In this document: positions 9,231-17,521 of the stretch, piece by piece | Layout: every line of letters starts with the position of its first letter | Position numbering within the stretch: position 1 is the first letter of the stretch | NCBI RefSeq assembly: GCF_000234805.1 | Contig: NC_016645.1 | Coordinates: 1,402,391-1,466,390 of the forward strand | Length of the DNA stretch: 64,000 bases | Direction of reading: 5' to 3' | Source: Pyrobaculum ferrireducens | GTDB taxonomy: Archaea > Thermoproteota > Thermoprotei > Thermoproteales > Thermoproteaceae | The notes under the pieces: generated by a model | What the model saw: the letters and a program-made list of their open reading frames with translations, nothing else | Told to the model about the DNA's origin: nothing | Database searches by the model: none | Made by a program: the position numbers and the translations under genes

Positions 9231-9827
9231 GTGATTGATATAGGCGTTGTGCTAAGCTCGCTCATAGCCCAGGCACCGCTGGTGGCGGTTGTCATAATAA
9301 CGCTGTATTATACTCTTGACAAAAAAATTGGAAAACTAGAAAGAAGAATTGAAAGGTTAGAAAATGAGGTTGTGAGATTAGAAAACGAGGTTATGAGACT
9401 TGACAAGAAGATCGAGGCCATTGGGGGAGTGCTTAGTGGCCAGATCAAGTCGCTGGCCAGGGCCTTTTACAGCTACAGCGACATGCTCATCCGCTTCCTA
9501 AGCGCCAAGGGGCTGGTGGCCGAGCCAGAGGCGGTGCTTCTACGCGGCGCGCTGGATGCTTTAATCCCCGTCGCCAGGTCTAAGTACTACACAGAGGAGA
9601 TCAGAGAAAAGCTGTTAAAACTGTTGAGAAAAGAGATAAAAGACTATACCTGGGACGACGTAGCTGAGCTAGAGAAAATAGCGGAGGCCATATATAAGGA
9701 GTACGAAGCCACGGGAAGGGAAGACCTCCTCGACTACTACCCCAAGCTAAGGATGTACATCGCGATAATCCAAGGCCTTCTGACAAGGAGAGAGATGGAG
9801 CGCAGAGAGGTGACAAAGCAGAGCTAG
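9231..9827 (+). CDS. Membrane-anchored coiled-coil protein, family unknown
   Basis: 198 aa. Residues about 5-28 form one hydrophobic segment (SSLIAQAPLVAVVIITLYY). Residues 29-68 are a heptad coiled coil (repeated R-LENEV, R-IE-LE units). The rest is a helical domain with RFLSAKGLVAEPEAVLLRGA and a tail around YTWDDVAELEKIAEAIYKEY. Leaderless GTG start, with TATA at about 9199-9209. Relatives in this window are 7301 (broken), 45515 and 62758. I do not recognise a named function. Repeated pairing with a retropepsin-like protease gene suggests a joint role. Confidence 0.75.
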   Translation: MIDIGVVLSSLIAQAPLVAVVIITLYYTLDKKIGKLERRIERLENEVVRLENEVMRLDKKIEAIGGVLSGQIKSLARAFYSYSDMLIRFLSAKGLVAEPEAVLLRGALDALIPVARSKYYTEEIREKLLKLLRKEIKDYTWDDVAELEKIAEAIYKEYEATGREDLLDYYPKLRMYIAIIQGLLTRREMERREVTKQS

Positions 9828-10040
9828 CACGTGGCTGGCTGACTCAAGTTAGACTACCGTGGCCTTAGGCGAGTTATAAGAGATAGATTTGTATCACTAG
9901 GCCCCACTGGATTGCTCCGGATATAAAAGTAGCCAGTTCTGGTGTGTGCTGTGGGGGGGGGGTGTTAAACCTAGAGAGGGAAATGGTGTTGATCTACATA
10001 TCGAGTCTAACCGTTTAGAGGTTGTGAGCGATTTATAACT
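9828..10040. other. Gene-free spacer with a G10 run
   Basis: No open frame of note. A run of ten G (9953-9962) lies about 130 bp upstream of the octaheme cytochrome start. Pyrobaculum genomes are known for length variation in such G/C runs, so this may be a variable site. Confidence 0.5.
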
Positions 10041-10072
10041 TGTGTACACAGTTAATAGTAATTAATTTAAAT
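10041..10072 (+). promoter_or_regulatory. TGTACA operator plus TATA box of the octaheme cytochrome gene
   Basis: A 10 bp palindrome TGTGTACACA (10041-10050) is followed, 14 bp after its TGTACA core, by AATTTAAATT (10063-10072). The GTG start at 10093 is 25 bp from the box centre. The same arrangement occurs before 20150, 24203, 25582 and 30131. Confidence 0.6.
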
Positions 10073-10092
10073 TGTGTTAAACGTGTATATTT

Positions 10093-10779
10093 GTGAAGAG
10101 GAGTCTAAGCAGAGTTTTTATTCTGCGAATCGTCGTATTGGCTCTATTGGCTATTCTCCTGGCTTTACCAGTTTTTTATGCATACTTTACGTATACCCCC
10201 ACGTTAAATGTGCAGTGTAGCATCTGCCACACAATGAAGTTCTACGTGGCTAATATAAGTAAGCCACACGCCACCTACAGCTGTTTGGTGTGCCACAACC
10301 TTGATATGGCGAAGATTCTCAACATAATGTGGACGTATGTCACGCAGTCTCCAGCGCCGCGGACAGTTTTTGAAAAGTACTACCCACACAGAGATCTGCT
10401 AGAGAACTGTAAAAAATGTCATGCAGATTCTAGCAGATTGGCAATACATAAGGTTCATGACCAAGTTGTAAAAACCTTAGGGACTTGTAGCGTCTGCCAC
10501 GCAGTACATATCCAGAACTTCCTAGACCAGTCGTGTGTCAAGTGCCACCCCTATCTCGACACGGTGGATAAACACATGCAGATGCACGGCGGCGTAGTTG
10601 CGCGGCTGGCCGCCGACGACTGCGCAAGGTGCCACTCGCCTCTGGCAGATGCACCTGTACTGCCTGCGAATATTTGCCTAGAGGCCACTATCGAGGGGAG
10701 GAGTTGTATGAGTTGCCACGCCCAGCTCAGGCCGCCGGATATATCAGACAAGCCCTGCATCAAGTGTCATTATAAGTAA
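10093..10779 (+). CDS. Octaheme c-type cytochrome with N-terminal anchor (NapC/NrfH-like)
   Basis: 228 aa. One N-terminal transmembrane helix (residues about 8-30) is followed by eight CxxCH heme sites: CSICH, CLVCH, CKKCH, CSVCH, CVKCH, CARCH, CMSCH and CIKCH. The first is CxxCHxM, as in NapC/NrfH quinol dehydrogenases where Met can ligate heme 1. It most likely sits on the outer face of the membrane and passes electrons from quinol or from the FeS/NrfD module encoded next to it. It is paralogous to 14937, with the same spacing of the first two hemes and a shared (I)SK-PH motif. It has its own TGTACA-controlled promoter. Confidence 0.85.
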   Translation: MKRSLSRVFILRIVVLALLAILLALPVFYAYFTYTPTLNVQCSICHTMKFYVANISKPHATYSCLVCHNLDMAKILNIMWTYVTQSPAPRTVFEKYYPHRDLLENCKKCHADSSRLAIHKVHDQVVKTLGTCSVCHAVHIQNFLDQSCVKCHPYLDTVDKHMQMHGGVVARLAADDCARCHSPLADAPVLPANICLEATIEGRSCMSCHAQLRPPDISDKPCIKCHYK

Positions 10780-10849
10780 TGTACAGTAGACATCTATCGT
10801 GAACAAGATGTATAAACATCTTTAAATAAGTTACACGGATACTCTAATC

Positions 10850-11635
10850 GTGTCTACCTTAAAACCTGTCAAATGGCCGTCGCGAGACTTCGGTGTACTT
10901 TATGATGTAGATAAATGTACAAAATGTGGAAGGTGCGTATTGGCATGTAAAGAGAGGAACGGAACAGTCTACGAAGCCAAGTCTAAAAGCTTCCAGCCGT
11001 CGTCCCTCACGGCGACTACATGGCTCTCCCTAAGGGAGTACAGAGGCGTCCCCTTCCTCCACCGCTGTTTTCACTGCTATTCAGCGGTATGCGCATTGGT
11101 GTGTCCCGTAGATGCCCACATAGTCACTGACTATGGCGCCGTGGTTATACAACAAGATAGGTGCATTGGCTGTGGGAGATGCGCCGAGGTGTGTTGCTAC
11201 GGCGTACCGAGACAAGGCCTAGACAGGAGGTACAAGAAATGCGACCTCTGCCTAGATAGGATAGCGCAAGGAAAGCCGCCGGCGTGCGTGGAGGCCTGCC
11301 CCGTCGGCGCGCTTAAATTCGGCAAGATAGAAGACATCTACAAAGCGGCTAGGGAAGAGGAGGCAAAGGGGCGGTGTACATACGGCATAGAGCTCACACA
11401 TTGGGTATACGTATATAGTGACCAAGAGGCTTTTGAGGCATTTCTAGGCGACGTTGCGAGGAGGAAAGATGCCGAGAAAATTAAAAATATACTCTCATTC
11501 CCCACGAAGCGCGGCGCGCCCCCGCCGGTGAGCTACCTAGGAATAGAGGGGGCTGTCATAGCTCTCTCCATCGCAGCCCTTGTGGCCTGGCGTCAAAACA
11601 GGATAAGGGAGAAGAAGGAGGGGGGTCATGAATAG
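10850..11635 (+). CDS. Four-cluster ferredoxin-type subunit with C-terminal membrane helix (HybA-like)
   Basis: Four cysteine groups for [4Fe-4S] clusters are visible: CTKCGRCVLAC, CFHCYSAVCALVCP, CIGCGRCAEVC and CDLCL...ACVEACP. Residues about 233-250 form one hydrophobic helix followed by a basic tail, as in HybA. No Tat signal is obvious, so it may be cytoplasmic-facing or carried by its partner. GTG start, TATA at about 10819-10828. It overlaps the next FeS gene by 8 bp and heads an operon running to about 17425. Role: electron transfer between the NrfD-type quinone subunit and cytochromes. Confidence 0.85.
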   Translation: MSTLKPVKWPSRDFGVLYDVDKCTKCGRCVLACKERNGTVYEAKSKSFQPSSLTATTWLSLREYRGVPFLHRCFHCYSAVCALVCPVDAHIVTDYGAVVIQQDRCIGCGRCAEVCCYGVPRQGLDRRYKKCDLCLDRIAQGKPPACVEACPVGALKFGKIEDIYKAAREEEAKGRCTYGIELTHWVYVYSDQEAFEAFLGDVARRKDAEKIKNILSFPTKRGAPPPVSYLGIEGAVIALSIAALVAWRQNRIREKKEGGHE

Positions 11636-12308
11636 GCGGACTTTTCTTAAGACGCCTGCGCTGGCCCTCCTCGCCACTCTGCCTACTGCTAAGGCAAAGT
11701 CTATAAAGTTACAGCCAGTGGAGAAGCCGGGGGGGACTGGCGGCGCGAAGAAATACGCCCTTTTGTGGAGCGCGACTAAGTGTATCTTTTGTGGGGCGTG
11801 TGTCGCCGCGTGCAACGCCGTGAATTATGGACGTGACAAAACTCCAAACACAACATGGGGGTGGCCGCAAGCAAATACAAGAATTGTAGAGGTAAGTCAC
11901 GGCAGGGCTCCCAAATTCGTCTTTACGCAGTGCCAGCACTGTGAAGACCCGCCCTGTGTCTACAACTGCCCCACGGGGGCGTCTTACATAGATAAAAAAC
12001 ACGGCGGCGTTGTCATAATAGACTACAACCTGTGCGTCGGGTGTAAATACTGCCTAGCCTCGTGTCCCTACGACGCCAGGTGGATAAATGGAGATGGGCT
12101 ACCTTCAAAATGCCACTGGTGTTTTCAAAGGGTAATGGAGGGGAAGCCCCCGGCATGCGTAGCCTTCTGTCCAGTGGGGGCGCGGGATTTCGGCGACTTA
12201 AACGACCCCAACTCGTCAATATCACGCCGCCTAGCCAGCGCCAAGGCGGTGTACGTCCTCTTGCCAGAGAAAAATACAAAGCCAAGGTTCTATATAGTGG
12301 AGGAGTAA
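11628..12308 (+). CDS. Tat-exported four-cluster ferredoxin-type subunit (NrfC/TtrB-like)
   Basis: 226 aa. The N-terminus MNRRTFLKTPALALLATLPT is a twin-arginine-type signal, so the protein should end up outside the membrane. Cysteine groups CIFCGACVAAC, CQHCEDPPCVYNCP, CVGCKYCLASCP and CHWCF...ACVAFCP fit four [4Fe-4S] clusters. The stop overlaps the NrfD start by one base (TAATG). It most likely connects NrfD to the octaheme cytochromes. No molybdopterin subunit is present in this operon. Confidence 0.88.
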   Translation: MNRRTFLKTPALALLATLPTAKAKSIKLQPVEKPGGTGGAKKYALLWSATKCIFCGACVAACNAVNYGRDKTPNTTWGWPQANTRIVEVSHGRAPKFVFTQCQHCEDPPCVYNCPTGASYIDKKHGGVVIIDYNLCVGCKYCLASCPYDARWINGDGLPSKCHWCFQRVMEGKPPACVAFCPVGARDFGDLNDPNSSISRRLASAKAVYVLLPEKNTKPRFYIVEE

Positions 12309-13291
12309 TGTTCCAGGAGTACTGGGACGCGTTCCTCATCGGCCCCTTCCTCTTCTTCGCAGGTCTGGTAGGCATAGGCATGGCCACCACGTCGTTTCTG
12401 AGGCTGAAAAGGTACGAGTTGAGGTACGAGGTATTGAGCTATCTTTTCCTTGGGTTCATCATATTGGCGTTGTTACTAGTGATGGCCGACCTCACAAGGC
12501 CTCCGACAGTTATGATGTTCTCAATGCTCAACTCCTTCATCACTCTGAGGTATAACTTCCTACTGCCGGTTCTGAGGGGGGAGATAACCCTAAGATTCTC
12601 ATGGATGGCCCTTGGCATAGTTATGTTAATAGTGGCGCTCCTTCTAGTAGCTATATGGGCGGTGCCCCACCTACTCGAAAGGATCAGGGTAATTCTCCCA
12701 CAGCGCATCACCAAGCCTCTTAGCCCAATCCTTACTATATTGGACAAGTTGGCTGGTTTCTTCCTCGCCCAGAAGTGGTTTTACTACCTATGTATGGTGG
12801 TGGGGGTGGTGGTGACGCTGTACAGCGGCTTCTTAATTTCAGAGGCAAAGGCAGTGCCCTTTTGGAACATCACGCTGTGGGGAATCCCGGCGATCCCAGT
12901 AATATGGATTTTCTCCGCCACCGCGGGCGCCCTGGCGTTCATAAGAATGTACCACCTAGATCACGAGCACATAGTCCACACAACTGAGAAATACGGCGTG
13001 GTGGCTGAGCTAGGCGAAATTCTCTTCATCTTTCTCTATCTCTACACAGCGCTGAACTCCCCGTCTATAGCAGCGAGGGAGAGCGCCTACGCAGTGATGT
13101 GGGGCGAAGTGGCGCCGGTCTTCTGGGGAGTAGTGATCGGCCTGGGGATTCTGACGCCGCTAGCCCTAGCCGCTGTATCGAGATTTTACCACAGCCCCGT
13201 ACTCATATACGCCGGTTGCGTAGCCGGCCTGTTCGGCGCTTTGGCGCTAAGAACCATGGTAGTGTACGTAGGAATACCTGAGCCTTTATGA
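12308..13291 (+). CDS. nrfD: NrfD/PsrC-type quinone-interacting membrane subunit
   Basis: 327 aa with about nine hydrophobic helices, beginning MFQEYWDAFLIGPFLFFAGL. Family-typical segments include the RPPTVMMFSMLNSFIT region after helix 2. The open frame extends far upstream inside the previous gene, but TAATG at 12306-12310 is the natural start. The protein should oxidise or reduce quinol at the membrane and exchange electrons with the two FeS subunits encoded before it. It overlaps the following gene by 4 bp (ATGA). Confidence 0.85.
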   Translation: MFQEYWDAFLIGPFLFFAGLVGIGMATTSFLRLKRYELRYEVLSYLFLGFIILALLLVMADLTRPPTVMMFSMLNSFITLRYNFLLPVLRGEITLRFSWMALGIVMLIVALLLVAIWAVPHLLERIRVILPQRITKPLSPILTILDKLAGFFLAQKWFYYLCMVVGVVVTLYSGFLISEAKAVPFWNITLWGIPAIPVIWIFSATAGALAFIRMYHLDHEHIVHTTEKYGVVAELGEILFIFLYLYTALNSPSIAARESAYAVMWGEVAPVFWGVVIGLGILTPLALAAVSRFYHSPVLIYAGCVAGLFGALALRTMVVYVGIPEPL

Positions 13292-14934
13292 CAAGGGTCG
13301 TATACATCGTGTACCTATTGGCGGCGTTAGGCTACGCCCTCAGCATAGCGGCGGCACCTGGAGCAGTAGTTAAGATCGAGAACAGGACTACCTTGACCGT
13401 AACCACAGACTTAATACTGACGGTGGAGGTGAATAATACAAAACTTTCCCAGCTCTACGGAGGAGACGTCTTCACCACCGCCGTCGTTAATTACGAGCTG
13501 TGGTGCTCAGCTAAGATGAATAAAAGCGTGGTCTATTTACTACAGAAGCCGATAGATGCGGTAACCCTTTCCTTTTCTCAGATCTCGATGGATATCTGCC
13601 AAGGAGAAGTCACAAAAATAGCGAAGCTGTACATCTACCTAGTAGTTTTAACACGGGACGGCAGATACGTAGCATCATTTCACATAGACGTCGCCAAGCT
13701 CGCCGCAGAGGCTGGAATAAAGCTTGAATTCACGCCAGAGTGGAGAGCCGTTGTGTTCACCATCGACACCAGGTTGGTAGACCGCTGTAATTGGTTAGAG
13801 TACGATATAAGGGGCAAATACGGCGGCGACGTGGGAGTCTTGAAAATAATTTCATGGGACTGCTTCAACTCCTCTAGAGCACTGCGTATTTCATACCAAC
13901 CTACGTACTTCTACCTCTCTAAATATATAAAAGTAAACCTATACATAACCATCGACAACAGGACTCTGGCTAGGGATTTAAGTACAGGAGGCGAATTTAT
14001 TCTACCGGGCCGCGAGGGCCTCTACGGAGTTGTTAAAAACATGACAATAGAGATCTATGGTCCCCAGAACCGCTATTTCTTAAAGCCGCTTGACACCATA
14101 GGACCCGTCAACATAACTCAACCCACAACGTCGCAGAGGCAGATAACTGGCATCGTGATTAACGCCACTTACATACCTCCCTTCTACTTCATGGAGATCC
14201 TCCTCAACGACACAGTAGCCCCCGAAGGGCTTTATATATACCAGGGCAACGTCACCCCGAGGCTTCTATACGCCTATGCTGTGGTCAAAAAGCCAAACCT
14301 GCTCCATATCTACGTTATTCCAGAAAGAGAGGGGTACCTAAGCGGCAACTTCACAATAACCTACTCCGGCCCCGGCGTAGTTAAGACAGGGTCGATACCC
14401 GTCCCGCCTATTCAGCTAGGCGCCGGGGAGGTTGTCAAGTCGTGGCCGGAGCCCAGGGCCAAATTTTACCAAATAGGAATTAAGCAACCGCAACCGCTGA
14501 TCAGCGTCGACATACCGCTGGAGGGAGGCGCCGTCGCCGCCTATGTTGAGGTAAACGCCACGGTGAGGCCGAGAGATCCGCTGTACCCCTCCATGCTCTA
14601 CATCGCCGCGTATGTCAATAAATCGGGAGTGTTGTTGCCAATGCCCCGAGGTGTTTTACTAAACTCCACAAACCCCGGGATTTACAGCGCCTATCTCAAC
14701 GGTACAGTTAGGTTGAGGTGGCTAATCCCAGCCCCAAGCGGCGGCTCGCTTACCGTTTATATCTACGGCGACAACATAGCCACCTTCCAGTTGCTCTCAG
14801 GCAGGGCTTACCTCCTAACGCCCCGTTGGAGCCAGAGAACGCTATCGCCACCAGCTGACTGGGATCGCGTAGTAGCCGCGGCGCTTGCCACAGCCGCGGC
14901 AGCCGCCTTGCTTGTCTTCAAGCGCCGCAGGTAA
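13288..14934 (+). CDS. Secreted, C-terminally anchored protein of unknown function
   Basis: 548 aa. The N-terminal signal (about residues 1-23, ending AAAPGA) is followed by a long beta-rich, Asn/Thr-rich ectodomain with many potential N-glycosylation sites. A C-terminal hydrophobic helix (AAALATAAAAALLVF) ends in KRRR. No catalytic motif is recognised. It overlaps nrfD by 4 bp and is followed 3 bp later by the octaheme cytochrome, so it is an integral part of the electron-transfer operon. It could be a scaffold or S-layer-contacting component that places the cytochromes. This is inference. Confidence 0.75.
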   Translation: MTRVVYIVYLLAALGYALSIAAAPGAVVKIENRTTLTVTTDLILTVEVNNTKLSQLYGGDVFTTAVVNYELWCSAKMNKSVVYLLQKPIDAVTLSFSQISMDICQGEVTKIAKLYIYLVVLTRDGRYVASFHIDVAKLAAEAGIKLEFTPEWRAVVFTIDTRLVDRCNWLEYDIRGKYGGDVGVLKIISWDCFNSSRALRISYQPTYFYLSKYIKVNLYITIDNRTLARDLSTGGEFILPGREGLYGVVKNMTIEIYGPQNRYFLKPLDTIGPVNITQPTTSQRQITGIVINATYIPPFYFMEILLNDTVAPEGLYIYQGNVTPRLLYAYAVVKKPNLLHIYVIPEREGYLSGNFTITYSGPGVVKTGSIPVPPIQLGAGEVVKSWPEPRAKFYQIGIKQPQPLISVDIPLEGGAVAAYVEVNATVRPRDPLYPSMLYIAAYVNKSGVLLPMPRGVLLNSTNPGIYSAYLNGTVRLRWLIPAPSGGSLTVYIYGDNIATFQLLSGRAYLLTPRWSQRTLSPPADWDRVVAAALATAAAAALLVFKRRR

Positions 14935-14936
14935 GT

Positions 14937-15641
14937 ATGAGGCTCTCCCTCCTGTCCTTTAAGAAGTTCTTCACCCCCAAGACACTGGCTGTGTTGCTAC
15001 TGGCGGTGGCCCTTGCCGCCGGCGTAGGGATGTGGCTATATGTAAGATACGACCCAGGTAGTTCAAGCATATGCGCCACCTGCCATAACATGGCCCCCTT
15101 CGTCGCCGACATATCTAAAACCCCACACGGAGCCGTGGCCTGCGCGTGGTGCCACAGTATCGACTTCCCCCGGTGGCTTTATGTACAAGTGGTTGAGAAC
15201 CCCACCCCCCAGCAGATAGCCCAAAGATACAGCGCCACGATGCTGAGCCAATGCGTAAGTTGCCACTCGCAACAGTTAAACCCGCCAAATATCCACAAGA
15301 CGCACACCGCCCTGGTACAGAAACTCGCCGACTGCACAATCTGCCACAACCCACACAACCCACAAGCCCTAAGCGCCAACTGCCAGATCTGCCACGATAT
15401 AAACAAGATATTAGCTAGTCACATGGAGTTCCACGCCTACGCCTGGGCCCAGGTAGACACGGGCCGCTACGACGTCTGCCTCGAGTGCCACAGCCCCTGG
15501 GGCAAGTGGTACGTCCCTATAGGCCCGGACTGCCAGCTAGGCATCGGCAGGGGGGTCACCTGCATAGGTTGCCACGGCCCACGCGCCGAGCCCTTCCAGC
15601 CCATCCAGTTCCTAGACTGCGGGAGATGCCACGCCAGGTGA
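14937..15641 (+). CDS. Octaheme c-type cytochrome with N-terminal anchor (NapC/NrfH-like)
   Basis: 234 aa. One N-terminal membrane helix (residues about 12-35) precedes eight heme sites: CATCH, CAWCH, CVSCH, CTICH, CQICH, CLECH, CIGCH and CGRCH. The first is CxxCHxM as in NapC/NrfH. It is a paralogue of the cytochrome at 10093 but embedded in the FeS/FeS/NrfD operon, so it is the probable electron exit of that module. The 3' end overlaps the protease gene. Confidence 0.85.
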   Translation: MRLSLLSFKKFFTPKTLAVLLLAVALAAGVGMWLYVRYDPGSSSICATCHNMAPFVADISKTPHGAVACAWCHSIDFPRWLYVQVVENPTPQQIAQRYSATMLSQCVSCHSQQLNPPNIHKTHTALVQKLADCTICHNPHNPQALSANCQICHDINKILASHMEFHAYAWAQVDTGRYDVCLECHSPWGKWYVPIGPDCQLGIGRGVTCIGCHGPRAEPFQPIQFLDCGRCHAR

Positions 15642-17425
15642 TACACGCGTTGTTGCTACTCGCCGCGCCACATGTCCTAGCCGCCGCCTTTGGCATAGCG
15701 CTGTACCAAGACCGCGGGATCCCCGTCGAGGTATCTGTCAATGTGTCGAGGGGTTCGGGCTACGTAAATATTGAAGGCCTCTACTACTACGACGACTCCC
15801 TCTGGTACTCCACGGTATTTGCCTGCTGGGAGGCCGCAATTTCGGCCGGCGCCGATCCCTTCTCTTATAACTACACAGTCTACATAGCTCCGATAAACGC
15901 TTCAAGATCGCTGGCGGGGCCGAGCCTATCCCTAGCGGTATACATAGCAACCTACAGCACCATCACCGGGTCACCAGTAAACTCCAGCGTTGTGTATACG
16001 GGAACCGTGGCGCCAGGCGGCGTCGTAGACTTCGTAGGCGGAGTTGAGCAGAAGGCCGAAGGCGCCGCGAGATACGGCTTTAAACTCTTCGTCTACCCGG
16101 CGTTGCAACACCTAGAATTTAAAATGGTGGAGAAGCCGAGGCTGATAGGGGTGTACGGCTCCTTAGTGCCCGTGTTGGAGATCACTCCCATACAGATCAG
16201 GAACATAACTGCCATTGAGGTGGGCAACGTATACCAAGCCGCCGCGGCTACAACTGGGCGTTACAACGCCACTGCCAATATCGAGAGGCTAAGAGAGGTA
16301 CTTACGAGAACCAACGCAACCGCCCCCCAGTACAAAATCGACGCGTTGATAAACGAGGTAAATAGGGCAGTGAAGAAAGCCAAGAGACTAGCGGCGCAGC
16401 AACCCAGGTACCACGACGCCCTCGCCGCGGGCATAGGCAAGGCGCTTGCATATGTAGAAATCTCTAGAAACATAACTGCGGCATCTACCGAGGCGCTCCC
16501 CAGGGCGTTGGCTGAGGTCTTGACACCCTACTTTTATGTGCTATTCGTCACAGATTTTGAGAGGGGACGTGCCGTGGCTGAGATATACCTCGCCACGTTG
16601 CGAAACATAACAGAGGCTTTGAGGCCGGCTGTAGGAGCCGATAACATATGCGACGCCGCCGTGGCCCACGCCTACATCCACACGGCAGAGATGGCTAAAT
16701 CAACGGCGGAGAGGTCACTGACGTCGTATATGCTGACAGGAGACGTCACATACGCCGCCGAGGCTTCTTACTGGTACAGCCAAGCCGCCTACTACCTATG
16801 GAAGGCAATTCTGCTATCCAGAGAGCCAACCACCGGGCTGGATCTCAACAAGACGCTGGCGAAAATAGGCCGCTACGTACAGACAGCGGTTGAGTACGGC
16901 GATGTATACAGCAGAGCCACCGGCGTAACCTCGCCCCAGCTCCTAGAAGGCGGCGCGAAACTCAACCTCCTGAGGGCACTCGCGGCGCAACAAGAGGGCC
17001 GCGGCGAGGCCGCGCTGGGCTACTACATCGAGGCCCTCGCCTCCCTCCTCGCCTACTTCGCCATACACCCCGGGTTCCCCAACACCACCGGGGTGAAGTA
17101 TATGCACTATCTAGACGCCGTCGCCCACGTAGCGGCGCCGGTTAAATCTATATATGCCGCCGAGGCCGCCGCCCTTGCAGAAGCCGCCGGCCTTAACGAC
17201 ACAAAGATCTTGTACATGGCAAAAATTCACGCATGTATCATAGCTGAGAAGCTAGCCGTAGCCGGCGACGGCGCCCCACACCGAATGCTGAGATACGTTA
17301 ACTACCAAGCGCCGGCCCCCCCTCCACAGCCACCCGGGGAGATGCCAGTAGAAATCACCGCGCTGGGGCTACTCCTCCTGGTGTTTATAGTCAAAGTACT
17401 GCATCACCTCAGCAGGCGGCGTTAA
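15626..17425 (+). CDS. Secreted Lon-like (S16) serine protease without ATPase domain
   Basis: About 599 aa. A signal peptide (MPRQVIHALLLLAAPHVLAA) is followed by an S16-like domain in residues about 25-190. This has SLAGPSLSLAVYIA (nucleophile Ser in GPS) and GVVDFVGGVEQK (catalytic Lys), in the Lon order and spacing. It matches the archaeal exported S16 type that lacks an AAA domain. A long helical region follows, then PPPQPPGEMP and a C-terminal helix ending RRR. The canonical GPSAG is GPSLS here. ATG 15626 overlaps the cytochrome by 16 bp; GTG 15638 (GTGA overlap) is an alternative start. In this operon it could process or quality-control exported cytochromes. Confidence 0.75.
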   Translation: MPRQVIHALLLLAAPHVLAAAFGIALYQDRGIPVEVSVNVSRGSGYVNIEGLYYYDDSLWYSTVFACWEAAISAGADPFSYNYTVYIAPINASRSLAGPSLSLAVYIATYSTITGSPVNSSVVYTGTVAPGGVVDFVGGVEQKAEGAARYGFKLFVYPALQHLEFKMVEKPRLIGVYGSLVPVLEITPIQIRNITAIEVGNVYQAAAATTGRYNATANIERLREVLTRTNATAPQYKIDALINEVNRAVKKAKRLAAQQPRYHDALAAGIGKALAYVEISRNITAASTEALPRALAEVLTPYFYVLFVTDFERGRAVAEIYLATLRNITEALRPAVGADNICDAAVAHAYIHTAEMAKSTAERSLTSYMLTGDVTYAAEASYWYSQAAYYLWKAILLSREPTTGLDLNKTLAKIGRYVQTAVEYGDVYSRATGVTSPQLLEGGAKLNLLRALAAQQEGRGEAALGYYIEALASLLAYFAIHPGFPNTTGVKYMHYLDAVAHVAAPVKSIYAAEAAALAEAAGLNDTKILYMAKIHACIIAEKLAVAGDGAPHRMLRYVNYQAPAPPPQPPGEMPVEITALGLLLLVFIVKVLHHLSRRR

Positions 17426-17521
17426 TACTAGATGTACACTAAATATAACTTAAGGAAACAAATAATATAAAAAGCAAATTAGTTATAGAAAAACTTAAAA
17501 GATACCCAAAAACTCTCACAC

